Assembly: GCA_016215705.1 (NCBI GenBank)
Contig: JACRIR010000198.1
Coordinates: forward strand, 1 to 58,171
Source of the DNA: Candidatus Poribacteria bacterium
GTDB lineage: Bacteria > Abyssobacteria > SURF-5
DNA length: 58,171 nt
Direction of reading: 5' to 3'
Shown here: positions 6,869 through 16,339 of the stretch, one piece after another
Layout: each line of letters begins with the position of its first letter
Numbering within the stretch: position 1 is the stretch's first letter
The notes under the pieces: generated by a model
Databases searched by the model: none
The model's input: the letters and a program-made list of their open reading frames with translations, nothing else
What the model was told of the DNA's origin: nothing
Program-made: the position numbers and the translations under genes

Positions 6869-9640
6869 TCAGAGGGCCAATCCGCGCAAGTGTTGTTTGA
6901 GGAACCTGCCAGTGTGGGATTCTTCACACGCCATGACAACCTCGGGAGAGCCGCTTGCGACCACGTGGCCACCTTCGTCACCACCCTCGGGACCAAGGTC
7001 TATTATGTAGTCAGCGCATTTGATGAGTTCCATGTTATGTTCTATCACGACTACGGAATTCCCCATCTCGACCAAGGTATTGAAGCAATCGACCAACTTG
7101 GCGATGTCATGGAAATGAAGGCCGGTGGTCGGCTCGTCAAATATGAAAAGCGTGCGCGTCGAGCGACCCTCCGCGATGTGCGAAGCGATTTTCAGACGCT
7201 GCGACTCCCCCCCTGACAAAATGTTCGCGGGCTGACCTAGCCTGAGATAGCCGAGGCCCGCATCCGCCAGGATTTCGAGTCTTTTCTTGATCGCTGGGAC
7301 CGAGGCAAAAAAGGCGATGGCTTCAGTGACGGTCATGTTCAGCACATTGTGGATCGTTTTGTCCTTGTAGCGAACTTCCAGAATGGCAGGTTTGTATCTC
7401 TTTCCCTCACAGACGTCGCACGTGATAAAGACGTCGGCGAAAAACTGCATTTCCACCTTGATCGCGCCCTCTCCCTTGCACTTTTGACAACGTCCGCCGG
7501 GCACATTGAATGAGAAATCGCTGGGCGTAAACTGGCGAAGCTCGGCTGAGACCGTGGATGCGAAAAGGTTGCGTATATCTGCGAAGGCATGCATATATGT
7601 CACAGGGTTGGACCGCGGCGTGCGGCCAATGGGCGACTGATCGACCATGATCACACCGTCGATTTGTTCGATTCCAAGGATCGCATCATGCTCGCCGGGT
7701 TTGTCCGTCGCGATGCCCAACTCCCTGCAGACACCGCGGGACAGAATGTTCTCAAGAAGGGTGCTCTTGCCGGAACCGGAGACCCCGGTGACGCAGGTCA
7801 AGACGGAGAGAGGGACATCGACGTCGATATTCTTCAAATTATGCGCGCGCGCTCCGAGAACCCTGAGAAAGCGCCGGGGGACACGGCGCTTGGACCGGAT
7901 ATATCCGACTTTCTTGTGGCCGCTCAGATATTGTCCCGTCAGGGACTTTCGTGAGTGCGCCAGCTTTTCGGAGGGTCCGTAGAACACGATATTTCCTCCG
8001 TTCTCGCCGGCGCCAGGACCCAAATCCACAACATCATCAGCCGCGCGGATCATATCCGCGTCGTGCTCGACTACAACAACCGTGTTGCCTGCGTCACGCA
8101 ACCTTTCAAGTATATCTATCAGCCGGGCGTTGTCGCGCGGATGCATTCCTATGCTCGGTTCGTCAAGGACATAAAGCGTATCAACGAGTCCCGAACCAAG
8201 GCACGACGCCAGGTTTATCCGCTGAGCTTCGCCGCCCGAAAGCGTGCGTGTCAGTCTGTCGAGACTAAGGTAATAAAGTCCAACGTCGACGAGATATTGG
8301 AGTCTTCGTTTGACTTCCTTCAGCAGCAGATCGGCGATCTCCGCCTGTTGTCTCGGAAGTTGAAGATCCTCGAAGAATCTGACGGCATGCAAGACGCGTT
8401 TTTGGCAGATGTCGGCGATCGTGTGACCCTGTATCTTGACCGAAAGCGCCTCGGGTCTAAGGCGTGCGCCTTTACACGCCGGACAAGTGACGTATCCGCG
8501 GAACCTGCTTAGCAAGACCCGAATGTGCATTTTGTATTTCTTCTTTTCGAGCATTTCGAAAAAATGACGGATGCCGGGAAAGTAGCCTTTCCCTTCCATA
8601 AGCAGGCGGATATGTTTTTCCGACAAATCTCTGAACGGCACATCAAGAGGAACCTTCTCGCGGAAGGCGATTTGCCTGAGCTCGGCCATCGGCCAGTCAT
8701 AATTCGGGAAAGTCCACGGCTTGATAGCGCCCTCGTTCAGCGTTTTCGTTTTGTCGGGCACAACCAGGTCCATATCAATCTCGATTATGTTGCCAAAGCC
8801 GTTACATTTCGGACAAGCACCGAGAGGACTATTAAAAGAAAACAGTTGCGGAAACGGGTCGTCATACTCGATCTCGCAATCGGCGCAAACGTGGTGATTG
8901 GTGAATTTGAGAGATGGACCGTCCACCATGCGCACTTCCAGCCTGCCACCACCTTCGCCGTAGGCCGTCTCGAGCGAGTCGGCGAGTCGCGCGTGCTCGT
9001 GCGGTCCAATTGCAAGCCGATCCACGACAAGCCCCCACTCCGCATCGGCGGCCGGGGGATCAGCAATGGCCTCGTCAATCGTGGACACGCGTCCACCGAC
9101 CACCACTCTTATAAATCCTCTCTTTTTCATGTCGGCCATTTCCTCGATTGCGGAATCATCTGCGCATCCCATGGGTGCGATGATGAAGACACGTTTGTCC
9201 GAGAATGCTTTCAGCCGCTCGCATATATCTTGCACCGAGTATCTCGTGACAGGTTTACCGCATCCATGGCAATGAACCTGTCCGATGCGCGCGAACAGGA
9301 GGCGCAGGTAGTCGTATATCTCAGTTGATGTGCCCACGGTCGATCTCGAACTCTTTGAAGGAGGCTTTTGCTGTATGGCAATCGCCGGTGGTATTCCATC
9401 GACACTGTCGAGGTCAGGCTTATTCATTTTTTCAAGAAACTGGCGGGCATAGGCGGAAAGCGACTCGACATAACGGCGCTGGCCCTCGGCATATATTGTG
9501 TCGAATGCGAGGCTTGACTTGCCGGAGCCGCTCACACCCGTTATTACGGTCAGCCTGTTGCGTCTTATATCAAGGTCGATATTCTTGAGGTTGTGAACAC
9601 GTATACCGCGAAACCGGATAGAAGAATCCATAATTGACAT
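6869..9640 (-). CDS. uvrA: Excinuclease ABC subunit A
   Basis: DNA-damage recognition ATPase of nucleotide excision repair; it loads UvrB at lesions in the cytoplasm. At about 923 residues it is full length. Two ABC ATPase modules are present: Walker A GVSGSGKSSLAF and GVSGSGKSTLLE, signatures LSGGEAQRINLA and LSGGESQRLKIA, and Walker B stretches VLDEPSIGMHPRD and IFDEPTTGLH. Zinc-binding cysteine pairs occur in CADCEIEYDDP, CPACKG and CQKCKGEG/CDVCEGKR. The frame extends to an ATG at 9688, but a strong promoter at 9692-9720 places the transcript start near 9685, so the start must be at 9640 (MSIMDSS) or 9631 (MDSSIRFRG, which matches the length of known UvrA N-termini). No strong Shine-Dalgarno site separates these two. 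Confidence 0.97.
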   Translation of the reverse strand: MSIMDSSIRFRGIRVHNLKNIDLDIRRNRLTVITGVSGSGKSSLAFDTIYAEGQRRYVESLSAYARQFLEKMNKPDLDSVDGIPPAIAIQQKPPSKSSRSTVGTSTEIYDYLRLLFARIGQVHCHGCGKPVTRYSVQDICERLKAFSDKRVFIIAPMGCADDSAIEEMADMKKRGFIRVVVGGRVSTIDEAIADPPAADAEWGLVVDRLAIGPHEHARLADSLETAYGEGGGRLEVRMVDGPSLKFTNHHVCADCEIEYDDPFPQLFSFNSPLGACPKCNGFGNIIEIDMDLVVPDKTKTLNEGAIKPWTFPNYDWPMAELRQIAFREKVPLDVPFRDLSEKHIRLLMEGKGYFPGIRHFFEMLEKKKYKMHIRVLLSRFRGYVTCPACKGARLRPEALSVKIQGHTIADICQKRVLHAVRFFEDLQLPRQQAEIADLLLKEVKRRLQYLVDVGLYYLSLDRLTRTLSGGEAQRINLASCLGSGLVDTLYVLDEPSIGMHPRDNARLIDILERLRDAGNTVVVVEHDADMIRAADDVVDLGPGAGENGGNIVFYGPSEKLAHSRKSLTGQYLSGHKKVGYIRSKRRVPRRFLRVLGARAHNLKNIDVDVPLSVLTCVTGVSGSGKSTLLENILSRGVCRELGIATDKPGEHDAILGIEQIDGVIMVDQSPIGRTPRSNPVTYMHAFADIRNLFASTVSAELRQFTPSDFSFNVPGGRCQKCKGEGAIKVEMQFFADVFITCDVCEGKRYKPAILEVRYKDKTIHNVLNMTVTEAIAFFASVPAIKKRLEILADAGLGYLRLGQPANILSGGESQRLKIASHIAEGRSTRTLFIFDEPTTGLHFHDIAKLVDCFNTLVEMGNSVVVIEHNMELIKCADYIIDLGPEGGDEGGHVVASGSPEVVMACEESHTGRFLKQHLRGLAL

Positions 9641-9691
9641 CTCAAAGCAAGAGGCCACAGACAAGGCGATGAAACACTTCACAAACATTTA

Positions 9692-9720
9692 ATTTTATCA
9701 TTGACTGCGGATAGTGTCAA
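9692..9720 (-). promoter_or_regulatory. uvrA promoter
   Basis: On the minus strand: TTGACA (9715-9720), 17-bp spacer, TAAAAT (9692-9697). It lies between the histidine kinase stop and uvrA, so uvrA is transcribed independently of the kinase. No LexA-type palindrome was recognised around it. Confidence 0.8.
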
Positions 9721-9738
9721 AAGAGGAGAGAAGAAAGA

Positions 9739-11256
9739 TCAAACAATTCCGAGCGATTCCGACAGATTCGTGTCGGAGAGTGACTTGATCGCAGGCGCGT
9801 TTTCTGCCGAAACATGCTTGCAGGGAATACTTACCATGAATGAACAACCGTTCCGCAATTCGGATTCCACCCAAAGCGTTCCGCCATGCGCGCGAACAAT
9901 TTTTTGGGCGGAGGCCAGGCCGATGCCGATTCCCTTGACCATTCGGGAACCTGAAGAAGTGTGGAATATCTTGAAGATATCTTCTTTCTCCTTATCAGAC
10001 ACGCCGGGCCCGTCGTCGCGTACGTAAAGGACAATGTCCTCGTCCTTCTCGAGCAATCCGATTTCGATTCGGTTGCGGGCGAATTTGATGGCGTTGGTCA
10101 CGAGATTCTCCACCACCGTGGGGAAATAGTTATCATCGATCTCAGCCACCATTCTATTCTCGGGCGAAGCCCCCTGGCACTGGCTCAGGTTTGTCGCAAT
10201 CTCTTTTCCGCAAGCCTGGGCTTCCGGGGAATAAGTTCTGGCAATGTCCTCGATCATCCTTCCCAGGTTCACTTTCCTTTTCTCCAGGTTCACATTGCCA
10301 CGTTCCAGTTTCTTGTACTCAAGGAAATCCTCGACAAGGCGTATGACGCCATTGCAGGCCCTTTCGATCTTGTCGTAGGAATCAAGATACTTATTCGGAG
10401 GAAGGGTCCCGTCCCTCAGCATGTAGACGATGAACAATATTGCGGAAACGGGGTTCTTGATGTCATGCGTGAGCATGTAAAGAAACTCCTCGCGTTCGAC
10501 CTCGAGCGCCATCTGAGCGCTGATGTCACGCGCAAGCCCCTCCGTGCCGAGGAAATTGCCATCCACATCATAAACGCCCCTCGAGTTGACCTCGAAGGCG
10601 CGAAAGCTGCCGTCTTGTGCCTTGAGTCGGATGCGGAGCCCTTTTGTGAGGCGGGTTTCATCCTGTCTGCGCTCCCTGAGAATGCGTTCGTTCTGTCTGT
10701 AGTCGTCTGTGTGAACCATCTCCGCAAATGATTTATTCAGCAAATCCTCTTTCGAATAACCCAGCAGTTCCGTCACTTCGTCGTTCACGGATGTTATGTT
10801 GCCTGTGGGGTCGAGATAATAGAGTAGATCGGGAACATTCTCAACCAGATGTCGGTATTTCTTCTCGGAAGTCTCGAGCTCTTTGATCTTCTGCTGGAGG
10901 CGAGTCGTTATTTCATTGAAAGATTCTGCGAGCAGGCTCAATTCTGATCGCTTGTTGCGTATTTCTATGCGCTTCGACAAATCTCCGCTGGCGATTTCTC
11001 TGGCGACCCTGGATGTTCGAAGAACGCTGTAAACGATCGTACGCGATAGCAGGAAGCCCATTATTGCAACTGAGAGACCAAGCAGGAAAAGTACACTTAT
11101 GCGAGCCCACACCGCGAGATCCGGCAACCACAAAACGACAAGTATGTAAGTGGTGATCAGCGTGGGCACTATGCTCATCAATGCAAACGATAGAACCAAA
11201 CGGTAAGCGATCCGCTCATCCAATATGTTTGCAAAAAACGTTCTTTCCGTTGGCAT
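9739..11256 (-). CDS. Membrane sensor histidine kinase (HAMP-PAS-HisKA-HATPase)
   Basis: 505-residue sensor kinase. Two membrane segments (about residues 20-45 and 55-80) are followed by a HAMP linker, a PAS domain (YLDPTGNITSVNDEVTELLG, then a PAC-like EGLARDISAQ), the phospho-acceptor helix HDIKNPVSAILF, an N box with ENLVTNAIKFA, and G boxes DDGPGVSDKEKEDIF and GIGIGLASAQKIV. The short loop between the membrane segments leaves little room for a periplasmic sensor, so PAS or the membrane part probably senses the signal. I start at the ATG at 11256 (MPTERTFF) rather than the upstream ATG at 11379, whose extra 41 residues look like non-coding sequence. No response-regulator gene is adjacent, so the partner is unknown. 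Confidence 0.9.
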   Translation of the reverse strand: MPTERTFFANILDERIAYRLVLSFALMSIVPTLITTYILVVLWLPDLAVWARISVLFLLGLSVAIMGFLLSRTIVYSVLRTSRVAREIASGDLSKRIEIRNKRSELSLLAESFNEITTRLQQKIKELETSEKKYRHLVENVPDLLYYLDPTGNITSVNDEVTELLGYSKEDLLNKSFAEMVHTDDYRQNERILRERRQDETRLTKGLRIRLKAQDGSFRAFEVNSRGVYDVDGNFLGTEGLARDISAQMALEVEREEFLYMLTHDIKNPVSAILFIVYMLRDGTLPPNKYLDSYDKIERACNGVIRLVEDFLEYKKLERGNVNLEKRKVNLGRMIEDIARTYSPEAQACGKEIATNLSQCQGASPENRMVAEIDDNYFPTVVENLVTNAIKFARNRIEIGLLEKDEDIVLYVRDDGPGVSDKEKEDIFKIFHTSSGSRMVKGIGIGLASAQKIVRAHGGTLWVESELRNGCSFMVSIPCKHVSAENAPAIKSLSDTNLSESLGIV

Positions 11257-11478
11257 ATCTCGTTTTCCCGGTCTTCTTGCCGTCGGGCAGCCGACAGAAT
11301 ACACTTGAGAATTATGAGAAGCATGATTCGTGCCATATATCGGAGAGAACTCTGCAGCGCGAATCTTGAGAACAACCAACTGCGCCTGCGACGGAGATTA
11401 TGCGGAACTATATGTGATATGGAAGAAACACGCAAATCATCTGCGCGCGGGGAGAGGAGCCTGTTTTGCCCCTTGTTT

Positions 11479-13047
11479 CTATGGTAATCCTTGCCAACAA
11501 CCTGCCAAACGGGGATCGGAGCCACCTACCAGGGAGCCATCCTCCTCGAACATGATGCATTGCGAGCCACCAAAGAAATCGGCCTCGTCGAGCAGAATGT
11601 GTCCCCTTGCGGACAGGTCATGTACGACATTTGCCCCTATGGTTGACTCGAGGGCCAGTTTTCCGGCATCGTAACTCCTCCAGCGGGGAGCGTTGATCGC
11701 CTCTTGAGGCGACATCCCGAAGTCCAGGATATTCAACAGGATTTGCAGAAGACCCTGGGGCTGCTGGTCGCCACCTATGCAACCCAGCGCAAGATATGGA
11801 TTGGAACTCTTCATCACCATGCAAGGGACAAGCGTATGCATAGGTCGCTTGTGGGGGCGGAGCGAATTGACGTGACCCGGGTCCAAAGAAAAAGAATTCC
11901 CCCTGTTCTGGAGAAGTATCCCTGTATCCCCTGCCACCATCCCCGAACCGAATGGATGAAAGAGACTGTTAATGAACGAGACGGCGTTCCCTTCGACGTC
12001 AACGGCGCAAAAATACGTGGTATCACCCGACGGCGTGCGGTCATTCGCGGACGCTGTGGCGGCGCGCACGGGATTGATATGCGCTCTTTGCATGACGGCG
12101 TATCTCTTTGATAATAAATCGGCGACGGGCGCCGGATGGAAATCAGGGTCGCTGATGAAGCGGTCTCTGTCGATGAAAGCGAGTTTCTTGGCCTCGACCT
12201 GGAGATGTATGAGGTCCGCTGCATTCTCTCTGAACTTCTGCGCATCATAGCCTTCCATAATATTGAGCATCTCCAATAAAGCGATCCCCTGCGAGTTGGG
12301 TGGAATCGTAAATACATCGTAGCCGCGATAGCTTATATGTATGGGTTCGACCCAATTGGCCGGGCGCTCGACAAAATCCTTCCTCGACAAGAATCCGCCC
12401 GCCCTTCGCACGGAATCGGCAATCGTGCTCCCGAGGGCTCCCCCATATAGAGCGGAAGCGCCGTTGGTCGCGATGGATTCAAGGCTCCTGCCGAGATTCT
12501 CTTGATAAAGCCTTTCGCCGGGCTTGGGAGGTTCCCCGCTCGGCTTGAGATACACTTCGGCGGTCTCCCGGAATTGCCTGATAGTCTCCGCACGGAGACT
12601 GATGAATAAGCTAATCGCAGGACTTACCTCGAACCCCTCCTTCGCCAGCTTTATGGCTGGTTTAAGAAGGTCTCCAAAGGGCATCGTTCCGTAACGTTCG
12701 TGCAGCATGACCCAGCCGCTCAACGCACCCGGAGTGGTTATTGAAAGAGGCCCGCTCTCGGGCATAAAGGAAAGACCGCGCGCCTTGTATGCTTCAATGG
12801 TCGCCTCAAAGGGAGCGCGCCCACTTGCGTTCAGTCCCACGACTTTTCCTTCTTTTCTGAAGAAGACAAGCGCAAAAGCGTCGCCTCCGACGCCGGTGCT
12901 CCCCATGTCAACGACATTGAGCACAGCCGCAACGGCAATTGCCGCATCGACACAATTGCCACCTTGTCTCAACACGTTTATCCCTGTTTCAGTAGCGATC
13001 GGGTGCGCCGTCGAAACCATTGCTCTGTACTCTTTAGACCCAGTCAC
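11479..13047 (-). CDS. ggt: Gamma-glutamyltransferase (Ntn hydrolase)
   Basis: Cleaves or transfers the gamma-glutamyl group of glutathione and related compounds; the precursor autoprocesses into two chains. The predicted nucleophile is the first Thr of the TTYF stretch in SGDTTYFCAVD, followed by GNAVSFINSLF and the family glycine loop GSGMV. The protein starts VTGSKEYRAMVSTAHPIATETG as family members do. A GTG at 13047 with AGGGAG 7 bp upstream is a better start than the ATG at 13077, which would overlap the preceding gene by 16 bp. No export signal is seen, whereas many bacterial enzymes are periplasmic, so it may act in the cytoplasm or on another gamma-glutamyl substrate. It probably shares an operon with the two upstream hydrolase genes. 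Confidence 0.9.
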   Translation of the reverse strand: MTGSKEYRAMVSTAHPIATETGINVLRQGGNCVDAAIAVAAVLNVVDMGSTGVGGDAFALVFFRKEGKVVGLNASGRAPFEATIEAYKARGLSFMPESGPLSITTPGALSGWVMLHERYGTMPFGDLLKPAIKLAKEGFEVSPAISLFISLRAETIRQFRETAEVYLKPSGEPPKPGERLYQENLGRSLESIATNGASALYGGALGSTIADSVRRAGGFLSRKDFVERPANWVEPIHISYRGYDVFTIPPNSQGIALLEMLNIMEGYDAQKFRENAADLIHLQVEAKKLAFIDRDRFISDPDFHPAPVADLLSKRYAVMQRAHINPVRAATASANDRTPSGDTTYFCAVDVEGNAVSFINSLFHPFGSGMVAGDTGILLQNRGNSFSLDPGHVNSLRPHKRPMHTLVPCMVMKSSNPYLALGCIGGDQQPQGLLQILLNILDFGMSPQEAINAPRWRSYDAGKLALESTIGANVVHDLSARGHILLDEADFFGGSQCIMFEEDGSLVGGSDPRLAGCWQGLP

Positions 13048-13061
13048 GGATGGTCTCCCTT

Positions 13062-14054
13062 TCACACTCTTGTGCAATACACCAAACCGTCTTCCTTCCG
13101 TCTGACCAGTTTCCCCTCTTCTTCCAGAATATCAATATTTCCTATTGTCTCACTAAGCGCAAGGAAGAGGTCATCGGGTGAGGAAAAAAGGAAAACGGAA
13201 CGACATATCTGGTATGGGGTCCGCGGCCCATTCCGCAATGCGCGCAAAATGTGCCTCTGCCTCTTCCGGTGCCGCTCGAACACTTTGTCCGCTATTGCAT
13301 GATATCCTTCAAAGGGCGCGCCGTGCCCCGGCAAAACGAGGTGACAGGCAAGCGACAGCAGGCGATCAAGGGCATCCATATGAAGTTTCAGGCCGCGGTA
13401 CCCGGGATTGTCCTCGAAGATATCGAACTCGAGCAGGGCTGTTATTCGCGGATCGGGCAACAGTGTATCACCCGTGACGAGCAGCTTGTTCTCGGCATCA
13501 TAAAGACAAATCGAGCCGCACGAGTGACCGGGAGTGTGGAGCACGCACAGCGTGAAGTCGTCGAACCGTATCACGTCTCCATCGTCTGCAAAAGAAACGC
13601 AATCGAGCCTGGGTTTGATGGACGGGTTTTGCGGCCCATGGACGAGTTTTTGCAGAAGTTCCGGCGGCGCCCCTATGGATTGGAAGAATCTTGCGGAGCG
13701 CCCGTCACGAATCGCTTTCTGCTCGGGAGATGTTTGAGTCACCTTTCCCGCTTCGGACCTATGGCAGAAAACAGGCGCCCCCGACTCCTCTCTTATCCGG
13801 GGGGCCAGCGCCCTGTGATCCGCATGTCCGTGCGTGAGAATAATTCGCTTGACATCGCGGATACGCCGCCCTCTGCGCAAAAGCTCCCGAGAGATCAATT
13901 CATACGCTTCATTCGTGGCCAGGCCGGTATCTATAAGCGTCGGCGCATCACCCTCGATGAAATAGCAGTTCGTCTTTACGTCGGAAAACGGATTGGGCGT
14001 TTCGATCCGATAGATGCCAAGACGGGCGAGATGGCTTTCCGTGAATGCGCTCAT
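13062..14054 (-). CDS. Metallo-beta-lactamase-fold hydrolase with winged-helix tail
   Basis: 330-residue member of the MBL-fold group close to glyoxalase II and LACTB2-like hydrolases. The metal-binding motif is THGHADH, with further ligands in HTPGHSCGS, GDTLLPD and PGHGAPFEG. The last 80 residues look like a helical winged-helix tail, as in LACTB2-type proteins. Its ATG overlaps the stop of the esterase gene in an ATGA arrangement, so the two are translationally coupled. Substrate unknown; a thioester or a nucleic acid are both possible for this group. Confidence 0.87.
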   Translation of the reverse strand: MSAFTESHLARLGIYRIETPNPFSDVKTNCYFIEGDAPTLIDTGLATNEAYELISRELLRRGRRIRDVKRIILTHGHADHRALAPRIREESGAPVFCHRSEAGKVTQTSPEQKAIRDGRSARFFQSIGAPPELLQKLVHGPQNPSIKPRLDCVSFADDGDVIRFDDFTLCVLHTPGHSCGSICLYDAENKLLVTGDTLLPDPRITALLEFDIFEDNPGYRGLKLHMDALDRLLSLACHLVLPGHGAPFEGYHAIADKVFERHRKRQRHILRALRNGPRTPYQICRSVFLFSSPDDLFLALSETIGNIDILEEEGKLVRRKEDGLVYCTRV

Positions 14055-14821
14055 GAAAGCTTTTCAATGCGCTTTATGAACTCGAAGGTTCTCTCTTTGA
14101 CGAGTTCCTTGTCATAATCCACGGTGACAACGTGGTAGGACCTTTCCACTTCGATGAGCGTCTTGTCGCTGGTTCCGAGAAGCCTGTGTATCAGGAGGGC
14201 GTTTGGAGGAGGAACCGTATTGTCTTTCTTGCTTTGAATCAGGAGCACCGGCGCCGTGACATCCTGAAGGTCGTTCTTCACGTGCGCGCACAGATCAAGA
14301 AGGGATGACACGCATTCGAGCGGAACAGTCCCGTAGCTCTCCTGGTTGGCGCGCGCGACAGGGTCGGCAACGTCGCTTTCGGACGGCGGCTTGAACCTAA
14401 TGAATCTCTTTAGAATCGGAAGCAAGGGAAGCAACGGATTCTTGAGATACAGCGCGGCGGCGTAAGCAGCCACTCCGGCAACTTTGTATTGGCTCGCATA
14501 GTGAGCGGCCAGATGCAGGCTCAATGTCCCTCCCATCGACATGCCACAGAGAAAAACCTTCTCGCACCTCGAGCTCAATTCGGCGAGGTTTATCACGCAA
14601 GCCCGGTACCAGTCGTACCAGTTCGTGCGCGACATATCTTCGGCCGTTGTCCCGTGGCCCGGCAATGGCTTGCACAGAACGGTCAGCCCTTTCCCGGCCA
14701 AATACTCACCCAGTTCACGCATCTCGAAGGGAGAGCCCGTGAAACCATGCGTGAGAAGACATCCGACTGGACCCCGATCAAACCGGAACGCAGCGGTCTT
14801 TTCAGGATTTAGTCTCTTCAT
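14051..14821 (-). CDS. Alpha/beta hydrolase, carboxylesterase / monoacylglycerol lipase type
   Basis: 256-residue serine hydrolase. The oxyanion region is THGFTGSP, the nucleophile elbow is GMSMGG, the acid is in QSKKDNTV and the histidine in RSYHVVTVD. This arrangement and length match the Est30-like carboxylesterase / monoacylglycerol lipase group. No signal peptide is present, so it should be cytoplasmic. AAGGAG lies 11 bp before the ATG. First gene of a likely three-gene unit (esterase, MBL hydrolase, gamma-glutamyltransferase), with a GGGGACA palindrome in its upstream region. Confidence 0.87.
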   Translation of the reverse strand: MKRLNPEKTAAFRFDRGPVGCLLTHGFTGSPFEMRELGEYLAGKGLTVLCKPLPGHGTTAEDMSRTNWYDWYRACVINLAELSSRCEKVFLCGMSMGGTLSLHLAAHYASQYKVAGVAAYAAALYLKNPLLPLLPILKRFIRFKPPSESDVADPVARANQESYGTVPLECVSSLLDLCAHVKNDLQDVTAPVLLIQSKKDNTVPPPNALLIHRLLGTSDKTLIEVERSYHVVTVDYDKELVKERTFEFIKRIEKLS

Positions 14822-14859
14822 GATAACTTTCGCTCCTTGGAAACCAGCGACTGCTTCTC

Positions 14860-14900
14860 ATAATTCGGGGACACGATGCGGCATCGCGTCCCCGAATTAT
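14860..14900. repeat. GGGGACA palindrome, copy 3
   Basis: Arms 14860-14879 and 14881-14900 around one G, identical to copy 1 except for the outermost bases and a single mismatch in the stem. Sits between the esterase start and the nitroreductase stop. Confidence 0.88.
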
Positions 14901-14962
14901 CGAAAACAGTCGCTATCAATACCCTGCTCGAAAGTCATTAGTATTGCCCATGAAATGCAACG

Positions 14963-15502
14963 CTAAAACTTATCATAATGCACGAACTCTTCGATCTCGC
15001 GCCTTTTTGGAGCCCTGCTGTCGGCGGCGGGAACGCCTAGAGGGGTCATCGCGACAACGGTCACGTCGTCCGGCAAACCAAGCGCTTTTTCAGCGTTCTC
15101 CGGAATGAACGCACCCACCTGAACCGTGGCAAGTCCTATCGAATGGGCTGCGAGACTCAAGTTCTCCATTGCGAGTCCCATATCGTACATGAGCCAGTCG
15201 CCTTTACTTGTTATGGCCTGCCCCTTATAGTAGCCGGATTTGCCTTTTCGCGCGCATCCCACGATCACTATGGGAGCTTTCTTGATCGCCTCGGTCGAAG
15301 GATTAGCCGGCGAGAGCGTTCCCGCAAGCTGTTCCTTGATCGCAGGGTCCTTGACTACGATTATTTCCCAGCACTGGGTATTAGCCCAAGATGGAGCCCA
15401 TTGGACGGCTTCCAGGACGGTCTTCAACTGCTCATCTGTGACGGGTGTGTCCTTATACTGTCTGATGCTGCGCCGTGTCTTGATGGCTTCGATGGTGTCC
15501 AT
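14963..15502 (-). CDS. Nitroreductase-family FMN oxidoreductase
   Basis: 179-residue flavoprotein of the nitroreductase superfamily. It starts with the family opening IKTRRSIRQYKDTPV (FMN-binding arginines), has APSWANTQCWEIIVV in the flavin pocket, and ends with APKRREIEEFVHYDKF. Usual family size; such enzymes use NAD(P)H to reduce nitro compounds, quinones or unknown substrates and normally act as dimers in the cytoplasm. GGAGG lies 5 bp before the ATG. It follows the sirtuin gene by 66 bp and may be the last gene of the acyl-CoA operon. Confidence 0.88.
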   Translation of the reverse strand: MDTIEAIKTRRSIRQYKDTPVTDEQLKTVLEAVQWAPSWANTQCWEIIVVKDPAIKEQLAGTLSPANPSTEAIKKAPIVIVGCARKGKSGYYKGQAITSKGDWLMYDMGLAMENLSLAAHSIGLATVQVGAFIPENAEKALGLPDDVTVVAMTPLGVPAADSRAPKRREIEEFVHYDKF

Positions 15503-15568
15503 TGAATCCTCCGGATTCTTCTCTTGTTGTTGTCATTGAAGCAGTAGATTTGGAAACTCGCTGGATGC

Positions 15569-16339
15569 TCACTCCCGCAACAACCCTCGTACTGCCGCGG
15601 CTATGGCCGGAAGCGCGTTTGTAGCGCTTTCATGAATCGCAATATCAGCTATATTGTGCGTCAGCGGAGTCGGTTCGGGATTTATTTCAATAATGGTTGC
15701 GCCTCTCGACTTTGCTGAGTACGGCAAGCTGGCCGCAGGCTCCACCTGCGCCGACGTGCCGACCACAAGCATAAGGTCGCACTCCTCGACCTCGGCATGC
15801 GCCGCCATGAGCGCGTGCATCGGTATCAGCTCGCCGAAAAAGACGACATCCGGCTTGAGAACGTTGAAACATACGCACATCGGGGGAAAAGAATCCATAG
15901 GAATCTGCTCGCGGTCGTATCGGCGCTTGCAGGACAGACAGATAAGCCTTCGCCCATTGCCGTGGAATTCGATCACACTCGAGCTTCCGGCAGCCTGATG
16001 CAGTCCATCAACGTTCTGTGTCACAATGCTGCTCAGCTTCCCGAGAGATTCAAGTTCGGCGAGTCCGGCATGGCCCCCATTGGGTTTGGCGCCGCCGATT
16101 AGGTCGCCGAGCTCACGCAACATCGTCCAGATTTTGACAGGATTTGCGACAAAAGCGTCAATCGTCGCATACTCCATCGGGTCATATTTGTCCCACAAAC
16201 CTTGTGTTCCTCTGAAGGCTGGTATGCCGCTGTCAACTGATATGCCCGCCCCCGTAAGCGCAACCGCCTTGCGCGCACTCGCAATCTTCTCGGCTGCCCT
16301 TTCGATCAGTCCTTGCACGTCACTATCACCTCTGGTCAT
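15569..16339 (-). CDS. cobB: NAD-dependent protein deacylase (sirtuin)
   Basis: 256-residue sirtuin that removes acyl groups from lysines using NAD. Motifs: GAGISVDSGIPAFRG (NAD binding), TQNVDGLHQAAG with the catalytic histidine later in EFHGNG, the first zinc pair CLSC, then a CVC pair in PMCVCFNVLKPDVVFFGE, and VVGTSAQVEPAA. The second zinc pair is CXC with Phe-Asn in place of the usual Gly-Gly. Its ATG overlaps the stop of the acyl-CoA dehydrogenase gene (ATGA), so the two are translationally coupled. Known sirtuins activate AMP-forming acyl-CoA synthetases by removing acyl groups from the motif-A10 lysine; three such ligases are encoded in the same locus, which suggests the target. Confidence 0.92.
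   Translation of the reverse strand: MTRGDSDVQGLIERAAEKIASARKAVALTGAGISVDSGIPAFRGTQGLWDKYDPMEYATIDAFVANPVKIWTMLRELGDLIGGAKPNGGHAGLAELESLGKLSSIVTQNVDGLHQAAGSSSVIEFHGNGRRLICLSCKRRYDREQIPMDSFPPMCVCFNVLKPDVVFFGELIPMHALMAAHAEVEECDLMLVVGTSAQVEPAASLPYSAKSRGATIIEINPEPTPLTHNIADIAIHESATNALPAIAAAVRGLLRE

Noticed and set aside
8525-9328. Long plus-strand open frame of 267 codons
   Set aside because: It lies wholly opposite uvrA, whose protein is full length and motif-complete, and its translation has no recognisable domain.
9961-10731. Long plus-strand open frame of 256 codons
   Set aside because: Opposite the histidine kinase gene; composition is that of an antisense shadow.
13251-14117. Long plus-strand open frame of 288 codons
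   Set aside because: Antisense to the MBL-fold hydrolase gene, which has all metal motifs.
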